This document shows, one piece after another, positions 7,233 through 13,499 of a DNA stretch of 14,259 bases. The notes beneath the pieces are model-generated. The model made no database searches. It saw only the letters and a program-made list of their open reading frames with translations, and was not told the DNA's origin. How positions within the stretch are numbered: the stretch's first letter is position 1; every line of letters starts with the position of its first letter. The stretch is from JAEUIG01 sp046349775 (lineage in GTDB: Bacteria > Planctomycetota > Planctomycetia > Planctomycetales > Planctomycetaceae): NCBI GenBank assembly GCA_046349775.1, contig JAXMBS010000101.1:1-14259 (forward strand), read 5' to 3'. The translations under genes and the position numbers were made by a program.

Positions 7233-8564
7233 TCAGGCCGTCGCACCGACCATAGCACTTGCCGACGCCGGTTCACCGTCTGCCGCCGGATGACCGAGCG
7301 CCATCAGCCGCAGGCTGTCCAGTGCCAGTCGCGGGTTGTCGAGCTGTCCGGTGAACCAGGTCAGCGACTTCTGGTCGAACACCCGCGGCTGGTTCGCGAT
7401 GTTGAACTCGACTCGCGACAACCCTTCCGCCACGTGCGCGTCGGTCAGCCGGGGGGACTGCTGGTGGCACGCGATGGCCCGCGCCAGGAACAGTACGGCG
7501 TTCAGGTCCTGGATGTGCTGATGGATTCCCGCCACGATCGACAGCCGCGTCCCGACGATAAATCGCTGCCAGATCCGCGTGCGATAGTACCGCTGCAGGA
7601 GCGCCGTTGACGCGGGATCGAGGTCTGACTGCAGCGGATGCCGCAACATCGCATCAATGTCGATTTCGCGGCCGAGGAATTTTGACTCGTAGCGACCGGT
7701 GAGCTTCGCAAGTGACATCAGCTTCGGCAGCAGACGTACGCGTCGCCACAGGCTCAGGTTGAGCGTGGCATCAACCGGCAGGACGTCTCGCAGCAGGGTG
7801 GCGGCGAACATCATCCGCACCGGGCTGGGCGCGGCTGAGGCAGTCGCATACGGCTGCGGAGCAGTCACCGGCTGGCTCAACAGTTTCCGGGAGTCGGAGT
7901 CAAACCAAGTCCGCAGTGAATCCGGCCGCTCGCGCAGCTCGGTCTGCACCCCTTGCATGAGGCCGAGGATCTTTGCGAACCGCTGCCAGATCGAATCGCC
8001 ATTGTCGGCCGTCATCGCCTGTTCGCAGCGATCCATCAGCACTTCGAACTCCGCGTGCGGCAGCTGCGCGCCGGCGCAGAAATCGACGCGGGCGTTGCGA
8101 TATACGGGAATCTTCGACGGCGGACAGACGCTGACGACGTCGCTCCCCTGCGCGGAGAGCGGCCGGCCCGCCGGGTTCTGCACATTGGGGCAGCCGAAGT
8201 CGAGCGAGACGCGGTCGTCGACGTACGTCGGCGAAACGTGGAAAGGATACTTCAAGCAGTTCTTCGGCTTGGCGTCGGCGCCGAGTTCCTTGTGGATCAG
8301 GCACAGGCCATCGTCCGCCAGGAACAGGCAGCGTGTCGTGCCGGCCTGTTTGGGCAGGACGACGTACCCCGCCGGCGCGTCCGCGCTTTGGGTAAACAGT
8401 GTCTTGCCGGCGAGCTGAGAGTACTTCGAGAAATCGTGCTTCAGCAGAGCGTCGGCCTTGGCCTGCTCCATGATGACGGCATACGGCTGCGTGCAGCAGC
8501 GCGTGCATCCGCCGCAGGAGAACTTGGCTTGAGAGTCGATGACCTGGAGGCGGACTTCGGACAT
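7233..8564 (-). CDS. Cysteine-cluster protein, YkgJ / flagellin lysine-N-methylase (FliB)-like
   Basis: The 443-aa product opens with FSCGGCTRCC (C17, C20, C23, C24), the cysteine cluster of the YkgJ family. More cysteines follow in family-like contexts: TRCLFLADDGLCLIH (C79, C88), PKNCLKYPF (C103), FGCPN (C125), SVCPPS (C147) and DFCAG (C163). That makes eleven cysteines in the first 180 residues, which suggests a metal or Fe-S site. The same N-terminal layout occurs in FliB-type lysine methylases, but no flagellin or flagellar gene is nearby, so a methylase role is only a possibility. The second half (about 200-443) is cysteine-free and probably helical, with no motif I recognise. There is no signal peptide, so it should be cytoplasmic. 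The ATG at 8564 is the only start consistent with the cluster, although no Shine-Dalgarno is visible before it. It lies 321 bp downstream of the ThuA-like gene, so a shared transcript is uncertain. Confidence 0.82.
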   Translation of the reverse strand: MSEVRLQVIDSQAKFSCGGCTRCCTQPYAVIMEQAKADALLKHDFSKYSQLAGKTLFTQSADAPAGYVVLPKQAGTTRCLFLADDGLCLIHKELGADAKPKNCLKYPFHVSPTYVDDRVSLDFGCPNVQNPAGRPLSAQGSDVVSVCPPSKIPVYRNARVDFCAGAQLPHAEFEVLMDRCEQAMTADNGDSIWQRFAKILGLMQGVQTELRERPDSLRTWFDSDSRKLLSQPVTAPQPYATASAAPSPVRMMFAATLLRDVLPVDATLNLSLWRRVRLLPKLMSLAKLTGRYESKFLGREIDIDAMLRHPLQSDLDPASTALLQRYYRTRIWQRFIVGTRLSIVAGIHQHIQDLNAVLFLARAIACHQQSPRLTDAHVAEGLSRVEFNIANQPRVFDQKSLTWFTGQLDNPRLALDSLRLMALGHPAADGEPASASAMVGATA

Positions 8565-8885
8565 GGGGAATTCGGTTCAGAGCGGTTACGGGTCAGCCGT
8601 CAGCGGTCAGAAAAAGATACGCTGCCACAGAGCGCGCAAACGTAGTGCGCCGGTGGAATCGCGGATGCCGGCGATAGGGGGAAGTCGGCCAGCCAAGACC
8701 GGTTTCTCAACCGTCGACGTTGCCTTTCGGCAACGTCGCTACGTCCGCACCGGCCGGCCAGGCGAAAGAACTGGCACAAGCAATACAACCCAACACCGTC
8801 AGCAACCGGGTTGCTTCGCGCGCTCGCCGTCTTTTGCCCAGCATGCGCCCGGCCAGATGCCTGCCTCTGAATCGCGAATCCTCGC
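8565..8885. other. Intergenic region of 321 bp, repeats only
   Basis: This lies between the ThuA-like stop and the cysteine-cluster start, both on the - strand. It contains the perfect hairpin at 8715-8738 and a GAATCC-type repeat at 8863-8886 adjoining the ThuA-like stop. A 45-codon minus-strand frame (8844 to 8707) has a basic start, a hydrophobic stretch and a VLGC that vaguely recalls a lipobox. Its 3' end is built from the hairpin, so I do not call it a gene. No promoter for the cysteine-cluster gene is convincing. Confidence 0.5.
8715..8738. terminator. Perfect 10-bp-stem hairpin downstream of the ThuA-like gene
   Basis: CGACGTTGCC (8715-8724) and GGCAACGTCG (8729-8738) are exact reverse complements around the loop TTTC. 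The element lies about 150 bp beyond the ThuA-like stop and about 150 bp before the cysteine-cluster start. It could end the upstream transcript or protect its 3' end. No T-run follows on the - strand, so intrinsic termination is not certain. Its compact form would also fit a REP-like dispersed palindrome. Confidence 0.5.
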
Positions 8886-9788
8886 CTACGGCGCCGGCGC
8901 CAGACTGACCTGCTCGGCTGTCGGCAGGTCCGACGGCAGGGGAATCGTCACCTCGCCCGTCGCGACCCATTCGCAGGCGCGCACGACAATTGCCTGGAAC
9001 CCGCGACAACGCTGCGACCACGTGTCCGGCGACTGCTCGCGGCCGACGTGACCGAGCAGCGTCGTAAAGACTTTCCCTTTGCCGTAGGGAATCCACCACA
9101 CCATCGGCTCATGAGTGCCCGTGCCGCCGGTGTCTGCGTCCGAGTACGAAGTGGCGAGGATATTCATGTTGAGCGCGGGACCGCGCTGTCCGTGGTACAG
9201 CTCGTCTTTGGGGTGCATCCACTCGGCCGGCAGGCCCTGCATCACGGGATGCTTCCGGTCGCGGACGATCACTGTATATGCATGCTGCTTCCCGTGCCCG
9301 GCCCCCGGCCCTTCGCCGGCCGGAGTGTGGACTACCCCGCCGCTGTCATTGAGCGTCACTCGCTCGCCGAACGCCGCCGGCCGCCACGCCAGCCCGATCA
9401 TCTCATTGAACGCCGGCCAGTCGGGGAACGGATTGTTGGCCGCATGCACGTTCACCACCCCACCGCCGTTCCTCACGAACTCCTCAAACGCCGTTCGCGC
9501 ATGCTCCGGCCAGGTCTCGCCGTTGTAGTTGCTCAGTACGACGTCGTAGTCGGAAAACAGGGGCCGGAACCCGTTCCACTGTTCCGCGCTGGCTTTCGCC
9601 GGCGGAGTCGTGGCGACATACACCTGGAATCGCCCGGTTTCTTCCAGCGTCCGCTTGAGATACGGCGTCGTCCGCTCCCAGTCGTGATTGTTCTGGCCGT
9701 CAACAATCAGGACGCGAATCGGCTCCGCCGCGACAGCACTGCCGACCGCGACCAGCCCTAAACAGCAGCCAATGAAGATGCGAATCAT
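8886..9788 (-). CDS. Secreted ThuA-domain protein (glutamine-amidotransferase-like fold)
   Basis: This 300-aa protein has a signal peptide (MIRIFIGCCLGLVAVGSAVAA, cut near VAA-EP at 21-22) and one ThuA-like domain across nearly all the rest. Recognisable segments are VLIVDGQNNHDW (27-37), YDVVLSNYNGETWP (81-94), the turn GGGVVNVHAANNPF (108-121), HPVMQGLP (180-187), DELYHG (195-200) and LLGHVGREQSPD (244-255). ThuA was named from trehalose and maltose utilisation in rhizobia, and secreted paralogues are abundant in planctomycetes near sugar-degradation genes. No such partner gene is adjacent here, so a carbohydrate role is inference and its enzymatic activity is not established. The frame is open up to 9971, but the ATG at 9788 starts the signal peptide and has GGAGA 8 bases upstream, so I reject the longer start. 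It is divergent from the sigma factor gene. Confidence 0.87.
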   Translation of the reverse strand: MIRIFIGCCLGLVAVGSAVAAEPIRVLIVDGQNNHDWERTTPYLKRTLEETGRFQVYVATTPPAKASAEQWNGFRPLFSDYDVVLSNYNGETWPEHARTAFEEFVRNGGGVVNVHAANNPFPDWPAFNEMIGLAWRPAAFGERVTLNDSGGVVHTPAGEGPGAGHGKQHAYTVIVRDRKHPVMQGLPAEWMHPKDELYHGQRGPALNMNILATSYSDADTGGTGTHEPMVWWIPYGKGKVFTTLLGHVGREQSPDTWSQRCRGFQAIVVRACEWVATGEVTIPLPSDLPTAEQVSLAPAP

Positions 9789-9978
9789 TGAGAGAGTCTC
9801 CAGAAGTCGCCGCGAGCGTACCGCCATTGGAAACAGATGACAATTCACCCTGAACAAACGGCGCCAATAGCGAGTCCAGCATTGGGTGCGTAGAATACGG
9901 CGTACACCCACGCGGCGGCACCCGCCACATCCGACCGCTGGTCGCTGGTCATTGACCTCGGGCCTGAGCAATTCGCCG
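9789..9978. promoter_or_regulatory. Divergent intergenic region, presumed promoters for ThuA-like and sigma genes
   Basis: These 190 bp separate two divergent genes, so promoters for both are expected here. On the + strand TAGAAT at 9891-9896 resembles a -10 box, but the bases about 17 upstream do not match a -35 box. The assignment of the region rests on gene layout, not on a motif. The frame upstream of the sigma start is rich in Arg and Pro codons and does not look like protein. Confidence 0.35.
9797..9801 (-). promoter_or_regulatory. Shine-Dalgarno site of the ThuA-like gene
   Basis: On the minus strand GGAGA occurs 8 bases before the ATG at 9788. It decides the start against the longer frame that opens at 9971. 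Confidence 0.6.
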
Positions 9979-10626
9979 ATGCGGGAAACGTCGCCGGACC
10001 CTGCCCTGGATTCTCTCGTCGATCGCGTGCTTCACGGCGACCGTGACGCCCTCGCCGCCGTGTTCGCCCACCACCGCGATCGGCTCTGGCGGATCGTCAA
10101 TTTCCGCATCGATCCCCGGCTCCGCGGCCGCGTTGACGCCGACGACGTCCTCCAGGAAGCCTACCTGAATGCCGAGCGTCGCATCGGCCACGTCATCCAG
10201 GATGCCCCCGACGGCCTCTTCGTCTGGTTTCGCATGATCGTCAGCCAGACGATGGCCGAGATCCATCGACGGCATCTGGGAGTGCAGCGACGCGACCCGA
10301 TGCGCGAGCAGTCGCTCAACGCGGGCGGCTGGAGCGCCGACGCCACCTCCTTTTCAATTTCTTCGCATCTGTTCGGCCATCTCACGTCTCCAAGCCAAGC
10401 CGCGCTGCGCAAGGAACTGACCGAGCAACTGGAATTCGCCTTGAGCTCGATGGAGGACCTGGATCGGGAAGTCCTTGCCATGCGGCATTTCGAGGAGCTC
10501 AGCAACCGCGAAACCGCGAATGCCCTCGGTCTCACCGAACAGGCCGCCAGTGCACGCTACGTCCGCGCGCTCACGCGCTTGCAGCACATTCTCAAGGCCA
10601 TTCCCGGAATCGGCGGCACCACGTAG
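9979..10626 (+). CDS. RNA polymerase sigma-70-family factor, ECF-like
   Basis: The 215-aa product has two sigma regions only. Sigma-2 covers about 10-100, with DADDVLQEAYLNAERRI at 53-69 and FVWFRMIVSQTMAEIHRRHLG at 81-101 for core binding and -10 recognition. Sigma-4 covers about 145-205, with LDREVLAMRHFEELSNRETA and the helix-turn-helix LGLTEQAASARYVRALTRL for -35 recognition. The linker SHLFGHLTSPSQAALRKE is of a kind I associate with planctomycete ECF-like factors. I choose the ATG at 9979 (MRETSPDPALDSLVDRV) because the frame before it, open from 9886, is low in complexity. No strong ribosome site supports either. A soluble Ser/Thr kinase starts 85 bp downstream on the same strand. There is no anti-sigma gene with a zinc or transmembrane domain nearby, so control by the kinase is a reasonable inference. 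Targets are unknown. Confidence 0.9.
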   Translation: MRETSPDPALDSLVDRVLHGDRDALAAVFAHHRDRLWRIVNFRIDPRLRGRVDADDVLQEAYLNAERRIGHVIQDAPDGLFVWFRMIVSQTMAEIHRRHLGVQRRDPMREQSLNAGGWSADATSFSISSHLFGHLTSPSQAALRKELTEQLEFALSSMEDLDREVLAMRHFEELSNRETANALGLTEQAASARYVRALTRLQHILKAIPGIGGTT

Positions 10627-10680
10627 TCCGGCGGGTGATAAAATCGGCGAAGGGAAACAGGACGACTCACCAGTCCCTGA

Positions 10681-10709
10681 TTCTTGAATCCCGACTCCTG
10701 AATCCTTCC
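10681..10709. repeat. GAATCC-rich repeat before the kinase start
   Basis: TGAATCCCGACTCCTGAATC and flanking bases form a short array of GAATC/GATTC-type units just before the GTG start. GAATCCCGACTCC at 10686-10698 recurs, inverted and with one change, at 12005-12017 just after the kinase stop. Related copies are at 8863-8886 and inside the kinase at 11395-11422. Confidence 0.55.
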
Positions 10710-10711
10710 CC

Positions 10712-11989
10712 GTGCCTTACTCCTTCGATTCCTCCGAGTTCGAAGCCGATATCCGCGGCCTGCCGCGCCGCGAAGCCCTCGGCAGCGGCGCCGCGCGCGA
10801 TCCGCTCGACGGAGTGATTGCCGGCTTCCTCAACGAGCTCCGCGCCGGACGTTCGCCTTCGGTCGAAGCTCTTGCCCAGCGTCATCCGGCGTTGGCCGAG
10901 CAATTGCGGGAACTGCTGCCGCTGGTTGCGGCGATGGAGCAACTCAAGTCCTCACAGGAAATGTCGCCGCGCAAGGCGTCCATCCCGAAGGACTTTCAGC
11001 TCGAACGCCTGGGCGACTGTCGCATCCTCCGCGAAATCGGCCGCGGCGGCATGGGGGTCGTGTACGAAGCTGAACAGGCGCCCGTCGGCCGCCGCGTGGC
11101 CGTGAAGGTGTTGCCGTGGCGGGCTGATGGCTCCTCGCAGTGGCGCGCCCACTTCGAGCGCGAGGCCCGTACGGCCGCCAGTCTGCATCATCCGCATATC
11201 ATTCCCGTTTATCACTACGGTGAGGAGGACGGCTGGTGCTACTACGTGATGCATCTTGTAGAAGGGATTGGCATCGACGAAGTCATCCGGCTGTTGAAGG
11301 AGCCGGCCGCCTCCGTCGGCGCAGAGCAGGTGCGAGAAATCTTTCTGGGGGACTCGGCCGGCGCGGATCACGAACGCACGCAGAAATCGGGCGAACAATC
11401 CCAGGAGTCACGAATCCTCCGCCGCAACGGCTGGACGCAGTTCGCGCGGATCGGCATCCAGGTCGCGCAGGCGCTGCAGTACTCGCACAGCCGCGGCATT
11501 CTGCACCGCGACATCAAGCCCGGCAACCTGCTCGTGGACGCTCGAGGCTCGGTCTGGGTCACCGATTTCGGTCTGGCCGTCGAAACCGACCAGATGCTCG
11601 AGAGCATCGCTCCCAACCTCGCCGGCACGCTCCGCTACCTGGCTCCTGAGCAGCTCGACGGCGTCGTCGATCGCCGCAGCGACATCTATGCGCTCGGAGT
11701 GACGCTCTACGAGCTGTGCACGCTTCGTCCGCTGTATCCGGCCGCGAACCGCGACAGTTTGCTCGCCAGCATCCGGTCGGAAAGCCCGGCGACGCCGCGG
11801 AGCGTCAATCGAGCAATCCCACGCGACCTGGAGGCCATTATCTTGCGGGCCATCGCCCGGGAACGCAGCCGTCGGTACGCCTCCGCCGAATCGCTCCTCG
11901 CCGACCTGATGCGATTCGTCCGCCGCCAGCCGGTCGAGCAGCTTGAACCGGAAAAGCCCAAACGCTGGACCCCCTTCCGCCGCCGGTGA
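10712..11989 (+). CDS. Soluble Hanks-type serine/threonine protein kinase
   Basis: This 425-aa kinase has the full catalytic set: glycine loop GRGGMG (110-115), AVKVLP with K132, the alpha-C Glu E151 in FEREARTAASLHH, HRDIKPGN (265-272, catalytic D267), DFGLA (285-289), GTLRYLAPEQ (305-314) and DIYALGVTLYEL (D324). Asp after Arg in the HRD motif marks it as an RD kinase. Residues 30-80 (PLDGVIAGFLNELRAGRSPS to MEQLK) form an N-terminal extension seen in planctomycete kinases that sit beside sigma factors. Between the hinge and alpha-E is an insertion at about 195-240 of low conservation. No transmembrane segment, PASTA, TPR or WD repeat follows; the protein ends soon after the kinase domain with a basic tail. 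The start is GTG at 10712, the only option that keeps the N-terminal extension; the first internal Met is residue 75. It is very likely co-transcribed with the sigma factor 85 bp upstream. Confidence 0.93.
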   Translation: MPYSFDSSEFEADIRGLPRREALGSGAARDPLDGVIAGFLNELRAGRSPSVEALAQRHPALAEQLRELLPLVAAMEQLKSSQEMSPRKASIPKDFQLERLGDCRILREIGRGGMGVVYEAEQAPVGRRVAVKVLPWRADGSSQWRAHFEREARTAASLHHPHIIPVYHYGEEDGWCYYVMHLVEGIGIDEVIRLLKEPAASVGAEQVREIFLGDSAGADHERTQKSGEQSQESRILRRNGWTQFARIGIQVAQALQYSHSRGILHRDIKPGNLLVDARGSVWVTDFGLAVETDQMLESIAPNLAGTLRYLAPEQLDGVVDRRSDIYALGVTLYELCTLRPLYPAANRDSLLASIRSESPATPRSVNRAIPRDLEAIILRAIARERSRRYASAESLLADLMRFVRRQPVEQLEPEKPKRWTPFRRR

Positions 11990-11997
11990 CGCAGGGA

Positions 11998-12017
11998 GGA
12001 TCCCGGGGTCGGGATTC
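11998..12017 (+). terminator. Hairpin just after the kinase stop
   Basis: GGATCCCG (11998-12005) pairs with CGGGATTC (12010-12017) around the loop GGGT, 8 pairs including one G-T. It begins 8 bases after the kinase stop, a position typical of a transcript end. No T-tract follows. It overlaps the inverted GAATCC-type repeat, so it may be a repeat used as a transcript-end structure. If it terminates, the channel gene needs its own promoter. Confidence 0.38.
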
Positions 12018-12028
12018 TGGATTCAGAG
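12003..12028. repeat. GAATCC-type repeat after the kinase stop, inverted relative to 10681
   Basis: Read on the minus strand this segment gives TCTGAATCCAGAATCCCGAC, which shares GAATCCCGAC(T/C)CC with 10686-10698. Together they flank the kinase as an imperfect inverted pair. The remaining bases up to 12250 show no clear gene or promoter. Confidence 0.5.
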
Positions 12029-12250
12029 GCTTACTGTCGCCCGCCGAGCGGACGACGGTCGGTTCGTTGCTGGTCCGTCGGCGCTGTACCGCCGGCGTTC
12101 TCGTGATATCTTGCGACCGGCGGCTTGATTCCCTGCGGCAGAATTCGAGATGCCGTCGCGACCGGTTACGAGACCGCGCCGGACGTCCGACAGCAGGGTT
12201 TCCCCACAGCCAGGTCAGGCCCGTGCAGCAACGGAGTGCGCCGCGTTCGC

Positions 12251-13228
12251 ATGCGACGGTTTGCAATTATTGTCGGACTGCTCCTGTCGCTGGTGACCAT
12301 CGGCACCGTCGGCATCCATGAACTCACCGGCCGGCCGTGGCTGCTTTCGGCCTACTTGGCCGTCATTACGATGACGACCGTCGGCTCAGAGGATGTCGCC
12401 AACGAACACCCGGGGGCGATGATCTTCGTCATGCTGTACCTCGTCGGCGGGTTCAGCATCTTCACCTATTCGGCCTTCACCCTCGGAAGCATCCTCGTCA
12501 ACGTCGAATTTCGCAGCATGCTGGAGAAACGCCGGATGGATCAGCAAATTCAGGGACTCAGCGGGCACTATGTGGTTTGCGGCATGGGCCGGATGGGCAC
12601 CGCGATCTGCGAGCACCTGCACGCCCGCAATCGCAAGTTCGTGGTCATCGATCATGAACAGTCGCGCCTGAACGAGATCGCCAAGCCGCGCGGCTGGATG
12701 TATATCCAGGGAGACGCCACCGATGACAACGTTCTTACCGCCGCCCGGCTGGCGCAGGCCACCGCACTCGCAACCGTCCTCCCGACGGATGCCGACAACG
12801 TCTACGTCGTCCTCTCCGCCCGCATGCAGTCGTCGAAGCTGCAGATCATCGCCCGCTCCAGCACCGACGACGCCATGCGCAAGCTGCAGCGTGCTGGCGC
12901 CACGCGCGTCGTCAGTCCCTTCAGCACCGGCGCCGTGAAAATGGCCCGCTTCATGCTCAACCCCGGCGTCGAGGACTTTCTGGAGATTGCCGACCGGCAC
13001 GGCAGTCCGCTGGAACTGGCCGACGTGCAGGTCACCGCCGGTAATCCGCTGGTCGGCAAGACGCTCGACAAGACGGACCTCCGGCAGCGCGGCGTCATCG
13101 TCATCGGCATCCGCCGCGAGTCCGGCGAGCGTCTCCTGCCGCCGCCCCCCACGGCCATGATTCAGGCCGGCGACAGCCTGTTCGTGTTCGGCAGCAGCAC
13201 AGGCGTGAACGGCTTGATCGAAGGGTAA
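12251..13228 (+). CDS. Two-TM potassium-channel-like protein with RCK/TrkA-N and TrkA-C domains, atypical filter
   Basis: The 325-aa protein has the MthK/Kch layout. TM1 is RRFAIIVGLLLSLVTIGTVG (about 2-21), then a pore helix and loop (31-48), TM2 MIFVMLYLVGGFSIFTYSAF (57-76), a TrkA-N/RCK Rossmann domain (about 105-225) and a TrkA-C domain (about 250-320). The nucleotide-binding fingerprint is VVCGMGRMGTAIC (G111, G113, G116) with acidic D134 at the end of the second strand, and GDAT at 154-157. The pore reads MTTVGSEDVA (41-50), so the expected GYGD or GFGE is G45-S46-E47-D48 and the near-invariant second filter glycine is missing. Channel-like gating by the RCK domain is expected, but K+ selectivity cannot be assumed. 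The ATG at 12251 is chosen because it starts TM1. A TTG at 12125 and a GTG at 12236 are also in frame. It lies 261 bp after the kinase, perhaps a separate transcript. Confidence 0.88.
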   Translation: MRRFAIIVGLLLSLVTIGTVGIHELTGRPWLLSAYLAVITMTTVGSEDVANEHPGAMIFVMLYLVGGFSIFTYSAFTLGSILVNVEFRSMLEKRRMDQQIQGLSGHYVVCGMGRMGTAICEHLHARNRKFVVIDHEQSRLNEIAKPRGWMYIQGDATDDNVLTAARLAQATALATVLPTDADNVYVVLSARMQSSKLQIIARSSTDDAMRKLQRAGATRVVSPFSTGAVKMARFMLNPGVEDFLEIADRHGSPLELADVQVTAGNPLVGKTLDKTDLRQRGVIVIGIRRESGERLLPPPPTAMIQAGDSLFVFGSSTGVNGLIEG

Positions 13229-13241
13229 ACATCCGCAGGAA

Positions 13242-13278
13242 CGCAGATCACGCAGATTGAGGAGACCTGCGCAGATCA
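13242..13278. repeat. CGCAGAT-type short repeats
   Basis: CGCAGATCA (13242-13250) is followed directly by CGCAGATTG (13251-13259), and CGCAGATCA recurs at 13270-13278. The pattern resembles degenerate intergenic repeats built from CGCAGAT units. It begins about 14 bases after the channel stop. Confidence 0.5.
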
Positions 13279-13397
13279 AAAGTATGGTGTTTGTTCCCTC
13301 GTTCCCGAACTCCTGTTCCAGAAAGCACTGCCGTGAAGCGCCTGCTTCTCCGGAACCTGGGCTCGTCGCATCACGCGCTGCATCACGGAATGAGTTG

Positions 13398-13470
13398 AAC
13401 CACAAAGACACCAAGGTCACAAAGAGTACTCGATTCAAACCGTCTTTGTGTCCTTCGTGCCTTGGTGGTT
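13398..13470. repeat. 27-bp imperfect inverted repeat, CACAAAG / CTTTGTG type (MITE-like)
   Basis: The left arm (13398-13424, starting AACCACAAAGACACCAAGG) and the right arm (13444-13470, ending GTGCCTTGGTGGTT) are reverse complements at 23 of 27 positions, separated by 19 bases. The sequence is of the CACAAAG/CTTTGTG kind that I recognise as a widely dispersed intergenic repeat in environmental bacteria, commonly mis-annotated as short NHKDTK proteins. It carries no transposase. Lying between two convergent stops, it could fold into a long hairpin and end transcripts from both sides. Confidence 0.75.
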
Positions 13471-13499
13471 GCTGATCCTTTCCCGAATTGCGCTGCAGC

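Larger units (their letters stand above)
13229..13499. other. Convergent intergenic region composed of dispersed-repeat-like DNA
   Basis: These 271 bp lie between two genes ending toward each other, and no gene is seen. From the left it holds three CGCAGATC/T units (13242, 13251 and 13270), a CCCTCGTTCCCGAACTCCTG segment like that at 7090, and the inverted repeat at 13398-13470. The open frame NHKDTKVTKSTRFKP across the latter is a translation of the repeat, not a protein. Confidence 0.6.

Noticed and set aside
8707..8844. Possible 45-codon small secreted or lipoprotein gene on the minus strand
   Set aside because: It has a basic N-terminus, a hydrophobic stretch and VLGC, but no ribosome site is evident, the lipobox is poor, and its 3' third is formed by the 8715-8738 palindrome. 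Homologues with conserved protein sequence would be needed.
9886..9978. N-terminal extension of the sigma factor from the ATG at 9886
   Set aside because: The 31 residues are Arg/Pro/Thr-rich and unlike sigma region 1. The internal ATG at 9979 fits the family length better.
12125..12250. N-terminal extension of the channel from the TTG at 12125
   Set aside because: No conserved or structured feature is visible, and TM1 starts at the ATG at 12251, as in other two-TM channels.
13392..13475. Short open frame reading NHKDTKVTKSTRF...CPSCLGG
   Set aside because: It is the translation of the CACAAAG/CTTTGTG inverted repeat, a known kind of spurious small protein.
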